Origin: an uncultured Anaerolineae bacterium
GTDB taxonomy: Bacteria; Chloroflexota; Anaerolineae; J036; Brachytrichaceae
Direction of reading: 5' to 3'
Length of the DNA: 58,330 nt
Assembly: GCA_937927775.1 (NCBI GenBank)
Contig: CALBEF010000075.1
Location: 1-58,330 of the forward strand
The notes beneath the pieces were generated by a model. It had not been told where the DNA came from and did no database searches. It was given only the letters and a program-made list of their open reading frames with translations. Shown here piece by piece: positions 8,298 to 16,796 of this stretch (its first letter is position 1; every line of letters begins with the position of its first letter). Both the position numbers and the translations under genes were made by a program.

Positions 8298-9212
8298 ATG
8301 GCGCGCGAAACCGGACTTACGTTGGAAGACGCGCTGCTCCGGTACGAGCAGCACCTGGCGCGGCGGCCGCTCAGCGACAACTCGCGCAAAGCGTTTCTGG
8401 GTGACGCCCGCATCTTCAGCCGTTACCTGTGCAGTGGCGAGCAGGGGGGCAATCTTCCGGTCGCCCGCATCACCGCCGGGCACATCAAAGGGTTCCTGGC
8501 CGAGCAGGCGCGCAGCCGCGTGGCAGCCAGTCCCAAGTCGATTGAGCGCCGGCTTACCTCGCTCAAGGTGTTTTTTCGCTGGTTGCATGAAACCGGCCAG
8601 ATCGCCTTCGATCCCGCCGATGGCATTGCCTACAGGCCGTTTGTCGATCCTCTCCCCGATCACTTGTCAGACGCTGAGGTGTCTGCTGTGGTGCAGGCGG
8701 CGCGCGCGCTGGCGCAATCCGGCCGGCTCGAGATGCGTCCCTTGACGGCCATATTGCTGGTGCTGGACACGGGCATCAAGAAAGGCGAGTGTTTGAATCT
8801 GCTGGCGTCGGATGTGGCGCTCGATGATCCCGATGGCGCGAATATCCACGTGCGTTATGAGAAGCGCCGTTTGCAGTTCAAGGATCGTCGCCTTCCCATC
8901 GGCGATGAGTGCGTTCAGGTTGTGCGCGCGCACATGGAGCGCTATGAATGCGGCCCTCAGGATAAGCTGTTCGACTGCACCGGCCGCAATCTGGAGTACA
9001 TCTTCAACCGCAGGATTGCGCCGCAGGCCGGTGTGCCGGCGCTCACGTTCGAGATGCTGCGCTGGACGTGCGCTGTGCGCGATTTCCGTTCGGGCAGATG
9101 GAGCAGCGAGCAGTTGCAGGCGCGCTATGGCCTGTCTGCTGTGGGGTGGGCCGAGATGCTGGCCAAGCTGGAGCGGCTGACTCGTCCCGGCGAATCGGGC
9201 GAAGAAAAATAA
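8298..9212 (+). CDS. Tyrosine-recombinase-like protein with a degenerate active site
   Basis: Residues 8-110 match the SAM-like core-binding domain of Xer/phage integrases (RYEQHLARRPLSDNSRKAFL, then SPKSIERRLTSLKVFFRWL). Residues 120-295 follow the catalytic-domain layout. Of the expected residues, Arg I is Lys161 (TGIKKGE), the box II His is Glu252, the box II Arg255 is retained, the third His is lost, and the nucleophilic Tyr position reads Trp284. The beta-hairpin region keeps a Lys (189 or 195). It therefore probably binds DNA but cannot form the covalent 3'-phosphotyrosine. The 304-residue length is normal for XerC/XerD, so this is not a truncation. Confidence 0.8.
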   Translation: MARETGLTLEDALLRYEQHLARRPLSDNSRKAFLGDARIFSRYLCSGEQGGNLPVARITAGHIKGFLAEQARSRVAASPKSIERRLTSLKVFFRWLHETGQIAFDPADGIAYRPFVDPLPDHLSDAEVSAVVQAARALAQSGRLEMRPLTAILLVLDTGIKKGECLNLLASDVALDDPDGANIHVRYEKRRLQFKDRRLPIGDECVQVVRAHMERYECGPQDKLFDCTGRNLEYIFNRRIAPQAGVPALTFEMLRWTCAVRDFRSGRWSSEQLQARYGLSAVGWAEMLAKLERLTRPGESGEEK

Positions 9213-9251
9213 CGGACGATCAGGCCGGCCCAGCCGGCGCATGATCGTCCG
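9213..9251. terminator. Bidirectional terminator between recombinase-like gene and ftsH
   Basis: CGGACGATCA at 9213-9222 pairs with TGATCGTCCG at 9242-9251, and GCCGGC pairs with GCCGGC inside. The hairpin begins directly after the TAA of the plus-strand gene and precedes the end of the convergent ftsH gene. Confidence 0.75.
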
Positions 9252-9274
9252 CCAGTCTGCGCGCAACTCTCGCG

Positions 9275-11110
9275 TTAGTTTAGTCCCATGATGACCTTGA
9301 ACTCGTCGCGGTCGAGCGTTTCCTTTTCCAGCAGGGCTTGCGCAACCTGATTGAGCCGGTCGCGGTTATCGGAGAGCAGTTTGCGAACCCGATCGTACGA
9401 CGTGCGAATGAGCTTGCTCACTTCGCTGTCGATGATCTCGGCCACCTTCTCGCTGTAGTTGCGGCCCTCGGCCAGTTCGCGGCCGAGGAAGACCATCTCG
9501 CTCCGCTCGCCAAACGACACCGGCCCGATCTCGTCGCTCATGCCATATTGCCGGACCATCACGCGCGCCAGTTCCGACGCGCGATCCAGGTCGTTGGCGG
9601 CGCCGGCGGTCACATCGCCGAACACGATCTCCTCGGCTGCGCGCCCGCCCAGCAATGTGACAATGTTGCCTTCCATGGCTTTGCGGGTGCGGCTGCCGAT
9701 CATGTCTTCGGTTTCCGGCGTGTACCATGTCGTGCCGCCGGTGGGGCCTCTGGGGATGATGGTGACTTTCTGCAACGACAATCCCGCTTCCGGCGTGAGC
9801 GCGGCGGCGACAGCGTGCCCGGCCTCGTGGTAAGCGACCACTTCCTTGTCGCGCGGCGTCATCAGCCGGCTCTTGCGCTCCGGCCCCAGCGCGATCTTTT
9901 CGATGGCTGCCTGCAACAGACCCTGGTCGATCTCTGTCTTGTTGGCGCGGGCCGCAAGGATGGCAGCTTCATTGACCAGGTTCTCGATGTCGGCGCCGGT
10001 GAAGCCGGGAGTCTGTTTGGCGATGAGCTTCAGATCTACCTGGGGTGAGACCGGCTTGCCGCGCACATGCACTTTGAGGATGGCTTCACGACCGAGCAGG
10101 TCGGGCGCGTCAACCACGATGCGGCGGTCGAATCGGCCGGGACGCATCAGCGCCGGGTCGAGAATGTCCGGCCGGTTCGTTGCGGCGATGACGATGACGT
10201 TCGTGTCCGTGTTGAAGCCGTCCATTTCGACGAGCATCTGGTTGAGTGTTTGTTCGCGCTCGTCGTTGCCGCCGCCCAGTCCGGCGCCGCGCTGGCGGCC
10301 AACGGCGTCGATCTCGTCGATGAAGATGATACAGGGCGCGGACTTCTTGGCCTGATCGAACAGGTCGCGCACGCGGCTGGCGCCGACGCCCACAAACAGT
10401 TCGACGAACTCCGAACCGGACAGGCTGAAGAAGGGCACGCCGGCTTCGCCGGCCACTGCCTTTGCCAGCAGCGTCTTGCCGCTGCCGGGCGGGCCGACCA
10501 GCAGAACGCCCTTTGGAATGCGCGCGCCGAGTTGAATAAACTTCTCCGGGTTCTTCAGAAACTCGACCACCTCGACCAGTTCCATCTTGGATTCATCGCA
10601 GCCGGCCACATCGTTGAACGTCACGACCGGCGTCTCCGAGGTGATGCGCTTGGCGCGGCTGCGCCCAAACGAGAACGCCTGATCGGCGCCGCTCTGCGCG
10701 CGCCGCATTGTGAACAGGAAGAAGCCGCCGATCAGCAGGATGGGCAGCAGATAGAACAGCCCGCTCGATAACAACTGGGCGAGGATCGGCACCGACTCAA
10801 CCCGATAGTCGAACGTTTTCAACGCTTCGGCTGTCACGCCGTAGTTGCGCAACAACTGGATTGTGTCGACCGTTGGCTCCTTGTTCAGCACCATGGCCCG
10901 GTTGTCGTTGGTAGTCGCGCGCAGGCTCGTGCCGTCTGCAGTGACGCTGATTGTGCGGATATTGCCCCGGTTGATCTCGTTGACCAGTTGATTGAGCGTT
11001 GCGTCTTCGGCGCGCGGGCCGGGCCGCTGCGCGAAAGCCATGGCCGCGTAGGCGACAACGAGCGCAATCAGGATCAACGGGATCAGGTTGTTTCTTAAGC
11101 TCTTTGGCAT
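9275..11110 (-). CDS. ftsH: ATP-dependent zinc metalloprotease FtsH
   Basis: The 611-residue protein has two N-terminal membrane segments (about 9-28 and 110-134) with a periplasmic-side domain between them. The AAA+ module follows, with Walker A GPPGSGKT at 206-213, Walker B IIFIDEID at 261-268 and the second region of homology RPGRFDRR. The zinc protease site HEAGH is at 428-432. FtsH degrades misassembled membrane proteins and some regulators as a hexamer in the cytoplasmic membrane. All key residues are present and the length is standard. It is a single-gene unit convergent with the recombinase-like gene. Confidence 0.98.
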   Translation of the reverse strand: MPKSLRNNLIPLILIALVVAYAAMAFAQRPGPRAEDATLNQLVNEINRGNIRTISVTADGTSLRATTNDNRAMVLNKEPTVDTIQLLRNYGVTAEALKTFDYRVESVPILAQLLSSGLFYLLPILLIGGFFLFTMRRAQSGADQAFSFGRSRAKRITSETPVVTFNDVAGCDESKMELVEVVEFLKNPEKFIQLGARIPKGVLLVGPPGSGKTLLAKAVAGEAGVPFFSLSGSEFVELFVGVGASRVRDLFDQAKKSAPCIIFIDEIDAVGRQRGAGLGGGNDEREQTLNQMLVEMDGFNTDTNVIVIAATNRPDILDPALMRPGRFDRRIVVDAPDLLGREAILKVHVRGKPVSPQVDLKLIAKQTPGFTGADIENLVNEAAILAARANKTEIDQGLLQAAIEKIALGPERKSRLMTPRDKEVVAYHEAGHAVAAALTPEAGLSLQKVTIIPRGPTGGTTWYTPETEDMIGSRTRKAMEGNIVTLLGGRAAEEIVFGDVTAGAANDLDRASELARVMVRQYGMSDEIGPVSFGERSEMVFLGRELAEGRNYSEKVAEIIDSEVSKLIRTSYDRVRKLLSDNRDRLNQVAQALLEKETLDRDEFKVIMGLN

Positions 11111-11322
11111 CTTACTGACTCAACTTATCAACTGAGCATTGCTCTGATTTTCACGAACTTAACACCTGCGTCTTAGATTCGTGTGAGATTCGCGCTAGCG
11201 CCGCTTCAGCGCCGCTTCAGCGCCGTGGGCCAGTCTCCGGGCATCTCGCGCCGCCTATAATCAACCTGCGTGTTCCATTCTAACCCAGAGCGGACTCTGA
11301 TCTGCTGCGCCCGGCACTGCCG
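11111..11322. promoter_or_regulatory. Divergent promoter region of ftsH and queA
   Basis: TATAAT at 11256-11261 is a candidate -10 box for queA, without a clear -35. An 11-base unit CGCCGCTTCAG is repeated twice within 11200-11222, and CAGAG at 11286-11290 pairs with CTCTG at 11295-11299. I see no convincing preQ1 riboswitch. Confidence 0.4.
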
Positions 11323-12360
11323 ATGCAAACCAGCGAACTGGACTACGATCTGCCCCCTGACCTGATTGCCCAAACGCCGGCCGAGCCGCGAGACGCCTCG
11401 CGCCTGATGGTGATCGAGCGGTCTTCCGGTCGCATTGCGCATCATGTTTTCCGCGACCTGCCGGCTCTGTTGCGCGCGCCGGATGTGCTGGTGGCCAACG
11501 ACACGCGCGTGATTCCGGCCCGCATCCACGCCCGCAAGCCGAGCGGCGGAAAGATTGAAATCCTGCTGCTGCGCAAACTCGACGCGACGCGCTGGGAGGC
11601 GCTGGTGGGCGGCCAGCGCGTGCGCGAATTTGTCATCGACGCGCCAGACGCGCAAACCATACGCGGCGCGGCGCGGCGGCTGCCGGGCGATGCGGATGTC
11701 GATTCGGCTGTCCGGCTGGTTGAGTTCGATACGCCGGTCGAGCCGGTTCTGGAGCGCATTGGCGTGATGCCGGTCCCGCCGTACATTCATCAGCAGCCCG
11801 ACGACCCGACGCGCTATCAAACCGTCTATGCGCGCATGGCCGGCTCGGCGGCTGCCCCGACAGCCGGCCTGCACTTCACGCCGGAGTTGATTCAGGCGAT
11901 CGGGCAGCGCGGCATTGCGACCGCTTTTGTGACGCTGCACATCGGCCTGGACACGTTCAAGCCGATCACAGAAAACACAGTGGAAGCGCATCGCATCCAT
12001 ACTGAATGGTGCGAAGCGCCGGCCGAGACTGTGGCTCGTATCCGTCAGGCGCGCGCCGCCGGCGGGCGTGTGGTGGCTGTGGGCACGACAAGCGCGCGCG
12101 CGCTGGAGACGGCGGCTCAGGGCGCAGACGCGCCGGCGCGCATCGCGCCGTTCCGGGGATTCACATCCATTTACATCACGCCGGGCTATCGCTTTCGCGC
12201 TGTGGACGCGCTGATCACCAACTTCCACCTGCCGCGTTCCACGCTGCTGGCGATGGTCGGCGCGTTCATGGGCATGGACTTGATGTGGCAGGCGTATCAT
12301 GAGGCGATTCGCCGGCGCTATCGTTTCTATTCGTTTGGCGACGCCATGCTGATTCTCTAG
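11323..12360 (+). CDS. queA: S-adenosylmethionine:tRNA ribosyltransferase-isomerase QueA
   Basis: The 345-residue protein begins with the family signature YDLPPDLIAQTPAEPRDASR and contains VLVANDTRVIPAR, APTAGLHFTPEL, VTLHIGLDTFKP and SLxYGDAMLI-like ending SFGDAMLIL. QueA moves the ribosyl part of SAM to preQ1 in tRNA, giving epoxyqueuosine at position 34. No Shine-Dalgarno sequence is visible before the ATG. It is divergent from ftsH. Confidence 0.97.
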   Translation: MQTSELDYDLPPDLIAQTPAEPRDASRLMVIERSSGRIAHHVFRDLPALLRAPDVLVANDTRVIPARIHARKPSGGKIEILLLRKLDATRWEALVGGQRVREFVIDAPDAQTIRGAARRLPGDADVDSAVRLVEFDTPVEPVLERIGVMPVPPYIHQQPDDPTRYQTVYARMAGSAAAPTAGLHFTPELIQAIGQRGIATAFVTLHIGLDTFKPITENTVEAHRIHTEWCEAPAETVARIRQARAAGGRVVAVGTTSARALETAAQGADAPARIAPFRGFTSIYITPGYRFRAVDALITNFHLPRSTLLAMVGAFMGMDLMWQAYHEAIRRRYRFYSFGDAMLIL

Positions 12361-12394
12361 GCGACGGACAGCGCCATGCTCCCGCCCGGCGACG

Positions 12395-12871
12395 CTATTC
12401 GGCGCGCGTGTGCTCGAGCAGAATGCGTATCTCCAGCATCTGGAATGTCTGAAGCAGCGCAGTGTCAGCGGTGTGCGCCGCCTTTTCGCAGGCGTCCACA
12501 AACGCGAACGGGTCGTAGCGTCCATTCGCCAGCCATGCCGCCGCGCGCAACGTGGCCCCAGCCTCCTGAGCGATGCGGGTCATTGCGGGGTGCGCGCCAA
12601 CCTGGCGAAACCAGTACTTGCTGTTCCAGTAGTCCGGCTCGCGGCGGTGCATGATCGCGTGCCAGTAGCTGCCGGTCGGCGAATTGATCTGCTGCGACAG
12701 GCGGTGCGAGGCGTCGAGGTCGTCGTTCCATAGCAGCAGGCCGGCTTTGACTGCCGGCGCGCAATCGCAGGCATGGATGCGCGCAGAGAGCGCCGGGTCA
12801 TGAGGGCCGGCCGGTGTAAGCGGCGCGGTTGGCCGGGCTGCCAGCGCCTGAATAATCTCGTCCAGGGTCAT
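12395..12871 (-). CDS. Conserved-looking hypothetical protein, 158 aa
   Basis: I do not recognise a characterised family. The start at 12871 is chosen because an upstream extension to 12976 only translates a seven-base repeat array. The protein has WNDDLDASHRL near 50, then GSYWHAIMHRREPDYWNSKY with RQVGAHP after it; the His, Arg, Glu, Asp and Trp residues packed there look like a functional site. The C-terminal part is helical. No membrane segment is present. I recall similar unnamed proteins in Chloroflexi and Planctomycetes but cannot give a function. It is convergent with queA and divergent from the MFS pair. Confidence 0.75.
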   Translation of the reverse strand: MTLDEIIQALAARPTAPLTPAGPHDPALSARIHACDCAPAVKAGLLLWNDDLDASHRLSQQINSPTGSYWHAIMHRREPDYWNSKYWFRQVGAHPAMTRIAQEAGATLRAAAWLANGRYDPFAFVDACEKAAHTADTALLQTFQMLEIRILLEHTRAE

Positions 12872-12880
12872 CGCTTGCCT

Positions 12881-12922
12881 TCCAAAATCGGAAATCCAAA
12901 ATCCAAAATCCAAAATCGAAAG
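12881..12922. repeat. Heptanucleotide array, 6 units, TCCAAAA type
   Basis: Six seven-base units run without gaps: TCCAAAA, TCGGAAA, TCCAAAA three times, TCGAAAG. The array fills about half of the divergent gap between the hypothetical gene at 12871 and the MFS start at 12963. The reverse complement of the same unit forms the array at 36939-37008. Confidence 0.9.
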
Positions 12923-12962
12923 TCTGTTTGGGCGATAATACCCCTTCTCCCGGTGTGCACTC

Positions 12963-14366
12963 ATGATGATCGACAAGCTTCCGCCGAGGATACAGTACGC
13001 CTACTGGTTTCAAGCGTTCAACGCGGTTTCGTGGCAGATTTGCCTGGGCACGCCTCTGATTCTGTTCGCGCGCGAGCTGGGCGCGCCGGCAGTCGTGCTG
13101 GGGTTGCTGGCCGGCCTGGCGCCGCTCACGTCGGTGCTGCAATTGTTGGTTGCGCCGTATGCCGATCGCATCGGCTATCGCAGGCTGATGCTGCGCGGTT
13201 GGACAGCGCGCGTTGTGACGCTGGTGGCGCTGACTGCCCTGCCACTGGCGAGCGGGATAGCGCCGCCGGCAGTGTTGGTTGCGGCCACAGTGGCGATCAT
13301 GCTGGCGTTCACCGCGTTGCGCGGCATTGCGATGTGCGCGTGGCTGCCGTGGATCACTTCCATCGTGCCGCGTTCGCTGCGCGGCTTCTATCTCAGCCGG
13401 GATCGCATCTTCATCAGCCTGGCCAGCGTGGCTTCGCTGGCGGTGTCGGGCGTGTTTTTGATGGGGCATCGCGAGATGTCGGCCTATGCGATCGTCTTCG
13501 GCCTGGGCTTTCTGGGGGGCGCTGTCAGCCTGTATTTTCTGAATCGCATCCCGGAGCCGGCTGACGCCGGCGGGGAGGTCGCGCCTGCTGCTGCCACTCG
13601 TCAGTCGCAGTGGCTGCCGTTGCTGCGCAATGAGGGTTTCAGGAAGCTGGTCATTTTCAGCGCGATAGTGCAGGTGGTCGCGCTATCCACCGGCGCGTTT
13701 GTGACCGTCTTTGCGCGCGAGGAAGTGCAGTTGAGCGACGGCGTCATTCTATGGCTGGCTGCAGGCGCATCGCTGGCCGGCACGGTGGCGCTGGCCCTGT
13801 TGCGCAACCGCATTGATGCGCTGGGCAGCCGGCCGTTCCTGGGCGTTGTCTTTCTGTGGTGGGCGGCCTGCTACGCGCTGTGGTTTTTGCTGGCGATCAG
13901 CCCGGCGCGCTCGGCGGTGATCGCGGTCGGGCTGATGCTTCTGGCCGGCTTCTTCGGATCCATCTATGACCTCGCGCTGACGCGCCTGCTGATGAACACG
14001 GTCGGCGACCAGCCGGAGGCGACCCGCTATTTTGCGCTGCACTCGGTGATCGTGAGCGTGCTGAATGGTTTCGCGCCGATGCTGTGGGGCGCGGCGCTGG
14101 ATGTGGCGCGCGCAACACAGGTGTCGCTGGCCGGCCTCAGTCTGAGCGGATACGCGCTCTTCTTTGGCGCGCAGTGGCTGTTGCTGGGGCTGGTGCTGTT
14201 GGCGCTCTTGCAGGTGCGCGAGGGGAGTTCCGCCTCGACCCGACGCCTGTTGAGCGCCGCGCTGATTGGCGGGCCACGGGCAGCCGCGCGGCATCTTGCC
14301 GGTCTGCGCCTGCGTAATCGTCAGCGGCGCGCCGCCGCATCCCCATCGGACAGGCGGAACTCATGA
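12963..14366 (+). CDS. MFS transporter, 467 aa (first of a coupled pair)
   Basis: About twelve hydrophobic segments are visible. The loop between segments 2 and 3 carries ADRIGYRRLMLRG, a recognisable form of the MFS motif A. The substrate is unknown. ATG 12963 and ATG 12966 are both possible starts and no Shine-Dalgarno site is visible. The C-terminal 40 residues are Arg/Ala-rich and cytoplasmic. The stop overlaps the start of the next gene as ATGA (14363-14366), so the two are translationally coupled; they may be paralogues working as a pair or as separate exporters. Confidence 0.88.
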   Translation: MMIDKLPPRIQYAYWFQAFNAVSWQICLGTPLILFARELGAPAVVLGLLAGLAPLTSVLQLLVAPYADRIGYRRLMLRGWTARVVTLVALTALPLASGIAPPAVLVAATVAIMLAFTALRGIAMCAWLPWITSIVPRSLRGFYLSRDRIFISLASVASLAVSGVFLMGHREMSAYAIVFGLGFLGGAVSLYFLNRIPEPADAGGEVAPAAATRQSQWLPLLRNEGFRKLVIFSAIVQVVALSTGAFVTVFAREEVQLSDGVILWLAAGASLAGTVALALLRNRIDALGSRPFLGVVFLWWAACYALWFLLAISPARSAVIAVGLMLLAGFFGSIYDLALTRLLMNTVGDQPEATRYFALHSVIVSVLNGFAPMLWGAALDVARATQVSLAGLSLSGYALFFGAQWLLLGLVLLALLQVREGSSASTRRLLSAALIGGPRAAARHLAGLRLRNRQRRAAASPSDRRNS

Positions 14367-15586
14367 CATTGCGTTCTGCCACCGAAGTTACATATCGCGT
14401 CGAGAAGTACCGCGCGGCGGCGACCGGCATTCTGGAGACCGCCGGCGGCACGTTTCTGCTGCTGATAGCGGTGCGGGCGTTCGAGGCCGGCGCAATTGAA
14501 AAAGCGCTGATTGCCGCCGGCGGCAACATCGGCATGTTGTCCGCGCCGCTGATGGTGGTGCTGGTGGAGCGATTGCGCTGGCCGGCATCGCGCGCGGCTG
14601 CCGCGCTTGCGCTTGTCGGCGCGCTTGCCTTCGTGTTGCCTGCGCTTGCGCCGGTCTTGCCGTTGTATGTGCTTGGCAGTGTGGCCGCCATGACCTGCGC
14701 CAACGGCATGGTGCCGCTGATGACGCAGATCTACCAGGACAACTATGCGCCGCGTGAGCGAGGCCGATTCTATTCGCGCGCCACGATCATACGCGTGGCG
14801 GCTTCGGCTATTTTCGCCGAACTGGCCGGCCGCTTGTTGACAAACGATATTGCTCTCTTTCGCTGGCTGCTGATCGTCTTTGCGCTGTGCTTTGTCTTTT
14901 CGGCGTTCTGGCTCACCCGCATCCCGTCGCGTCCGCTGGCCGACTTGGGCAGCCGCAATCCCCTGAGGGGGTTGAAGTATGTGCGCGACGACCGGCTCTT
15001 TCGCGCCACGCTCATCGTGTGGATGATGATGGGCTTTGCCAACCTGATGATGATGCCGTTGCGGGTGGAATATCTGGCCAACCCGCGCTATGGCCTGGCG
15101 CTCAGCGCTCAAGAGATTGCGCTGATGACAACCATTATTCCCAGCCTGGTGCGACTGGTGCTCAGTCCGGTCTGGGGATGGCTGTTCGACCGCATGAATT
15201 TTTTTGTCCTGCGCATGACGGTCAACATGGCGTTTGCCATCGGGATCGTCGCATTCTTCACCGGCGCGAGCCTGCCCGGTCTGATTCTGGGATCGGTGGT
15301 TCTCGGCGTGGCATTTTCGGGCGGCGATCTGGCGTGGAGCCTGTGGGTGACCAAGTTCGCGCCGGCGTCGCGCGTGGCAGACTATATGTCGGTGCACACG
15401 TTTTTCACCGGGCTGCGCGGCGTTGTTGCGCCGCTGGTGGCGTTTCAACTGGTAAGCCGGTTGCCGATTGAGACACTGGGCGTCATCTGTTTTGTCATCA
15501 TTGCGGGCGCAACGGCGTTGTTGTTGCCGGAGATACGTTATGGCAGGCCGGCGCCGGATGATGCCGGCGGCGCCCGTAAATCGTAG
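14363..15586 (+). CDS. MFS transporter, 407 aa (second of a coupled pair)
   Basis: Twelve hydrophobic segments are predicted by eye. The central loop carries NYAPRERGRFYSRATIIR, again the typical MFS loop following segment 4, and FDRMNFFVLR is the second motif-A-like loop. It overlaps the upstream MFS gene by four bases. Substrate is unknown. No regulatory signal of its own is visible. Confidence 0.88.
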   Translation: MTLRSATEVTYRVEKYRAAATGILETAGGTFLLLIAVRAFEAGAIEKALIAAGGNIGMLSAPLMVVLVERLRWPASRAAAALALVGALAFVLPALAPVLPLYVLGSVAAMTCANGMVPLMTQIYQDNYAPRERGRFYSRATIIRVAASAIFAELAGRLLTNDIALFRWLLIVFALCFVFSAFWLTRIPSRPLADLGSRNPLRGLKYVRDDRLFRATLIVWMMMGFANLMMMPLRVEYLANPRYGLALSAQEIALMTTIIPSLVRLVLSPVWGWLFDRMNFFVLRMTVNMAFAIGIVAFFTGASLPGLILGSVVLGVAFSGGDLAWSLWVTKFAPASRVADYMSVHTFFTGLRGVVAPLVAFQLVSRLPIETLGVICFVIIAGATALLLPEIRYGRPAPDDAGGARKS

Positions 15587-15655
15587 CGTTGTTTGGACAA
15601 CAATCTGTTTCGCATAGGCACTAATTTCACTGTACAACAGAGGCTAAACAAGGAC

Positions 15656-16675
15656 ATGAACAAAGACAAAATCCGATGGGGCATCCTAAGCACAGGTCGA
15701 ATCGCCCACCGATTTGCAGAAGCCATTAAAGCAATGGAAGACGCCGAACTGGTCGCCGTCGGATCGAGAACAATGGACAAGGCGCAGGCATTCGCCGCCG
15801 AGTACAGCATTCCACATGCGCATGGCAGCTATGAGGCGCTGGCCGACGATCCCGACGTGGACGCCATCTACGTCTCGACACCGCACCCGATGCACAAAGA
15901 GGACAGTGTTCTGTGCCTGAACGCCGGCAAAGCCGTGCTGTGCGAGAAACCATTCACCATTAATGCAGCCGAAGCCGGCGCAGTCATCGACACTGCGCGC
16001 GCAAAGGGCGTCTTTTTGATGGAGGCCATGTGGACGCGCTTTCTGCCGGGCCTGGCGAAAGTGCGCGAGTTGATCGCCGCCGGCGCAATCGGCGAGCCGC
16101 GTATGCTATCGGCAGACTTCGGGTTTCGCGCGAGGTTCGATCCAACCAGCCGGCTGTTCGATCCGCATCTGGGTGGCGGCAGCCTGCTCGATGTGGGGGT
16201 GTACTGTGTGTCGCTGGCTTCAATGCTGTTCGGCGAGCCGGCGCGCGTTGCCGGCCTGGCGATCCTCGGCGCAACCGGTGTGGACGAACAGGCCGCATGG
16301 GTATTGGCATACGAGAAGGGCGAACTCGCGCTGCTCAGCAGCGCCGTGCGCACAAGCACCCCGCACGAAGCGCGGATCAATGGCACGGATGGCGCGATCA
16401 AACTCCATGCCCCGTGGTATGCGCCCACACGCCTGACGCTGATCGGGCCGGATAAGCGCGAGCGCGATATCGACACGCCCATTGAGGGCAACGGGTTTGG
16501 CTACCAGGCGGCCGAGGTGGCGGCGTGTATGCGCGCCGGCAAACTGGAAAGTGACATCCTGCCGCTCGAAGAAACCCGCTCCATCATGCGCACACTCGAC
16601 CGCATCCGCGCGCAGTGGGGCATGACATACCCTTTTGAAGATCCAAACACCGTTTCTCCAACCACTGGCCTCTGA
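15656..16675 (+). CDS. Gfo/Idh/MocA-family NAD(P)-dependent oxidoreductase
   Basis: The 339-residue protein starts with a Rossmann fold (IRWGILSTGRIAHRFAEAI) and contains the family markers DAIYVSTPHPMHKE and CEKPF, whose Lys is the usual catalytic residue. The C-terminal substrate domain has GGGSLLDVGVYCVSLA, where Asp and Tyr are near the active site. It probably oxidises or reduces a sugar or polyol ring. The start at 15656 has AAGG just upstream; a TTG at 15593 is less likely. The last codons and the TGA stop at 16673-16675 lie inside a seven-base repeat array, so the array supplies the C-terminus. Confidence 0.92.
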   Translation: MNKDKIRWGILSTGRIAHRFAEAIKAMEDAELVAVGSRTMDKAQAFAAEYSIPHAHGSYEALADDPDVDAIYVSTPHPMHKEDSVLCLNAGKAVLCEKPFTINAAEAGAVIDTARAKGVFLMEAMWTRFLPGLAKVRELIAAGAIGEPRMLSADFGFRARFDPTSRLFDPHLGGGSLLDVGVYCVSLASMLFGEPARVAGLAILGATGVDEQAAWVLAYEKGELALLSSAVRTSTPHEARINGTDGAIKLHAPWYAPTRLTLIGPDKRERDIDTPIEGNGFGYQAAEVAACMRAGKLESDILPLEETRSIMRTLDRIRAQWGMTYPFEDPNTVSPTTGL

Positions 16676-16796
16676 CCTCTGACCTCTGACCTCTGACCTC
16701 TGACCTCTGACCTCTGACTTCTGACTACTGACTACTGACTACTGGCTACTGGCTACTGGCTACTGACTACTGACTACTGGCTACTGACTACTTCCC
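16664..16796. repeat. Heptanucleotide array, 19 units, TCTGACC / ACTGACT / ACTGGCT types
   Basis: Nineteen ungapped seven-base units: ACTGGCC, six TCTGACC, two TCTGACT, two ACTGACT, three ACTGGCT, two ACTGACT, ACTGGCT, ACTGACT, ACTTCCC. The array begins within the last codons of the oxidoreductase, provides its stop codon, fills the whole intergenic gap and ends directly at the ATG of the aldo/keto reductase (16797). No ribosome binding site is left. Confidence 0.97.

Noticed and set aside
8298-9212. Integrase marking a mobile island
   Set aside because: No attachment-site duplication, cargo or tRNA junction is seen nearby, and the active site is lost.
11200-11322. preQ1 riboswitch upstream of queA
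   Set aside because: Only a small 5-bp hairpin is present; I see no pseudoknot-type A-rich tail.
12872-12976. N-terminal extension of the 158-residue hypothetical protein
   Set aside because: It would translate the seven-base array; the ATG at 12871 is more plausible.
16664-16796. CRISPR array
   Set aside because: The units are seven bases and contiguous, with no spacers, and no cas gene is present.
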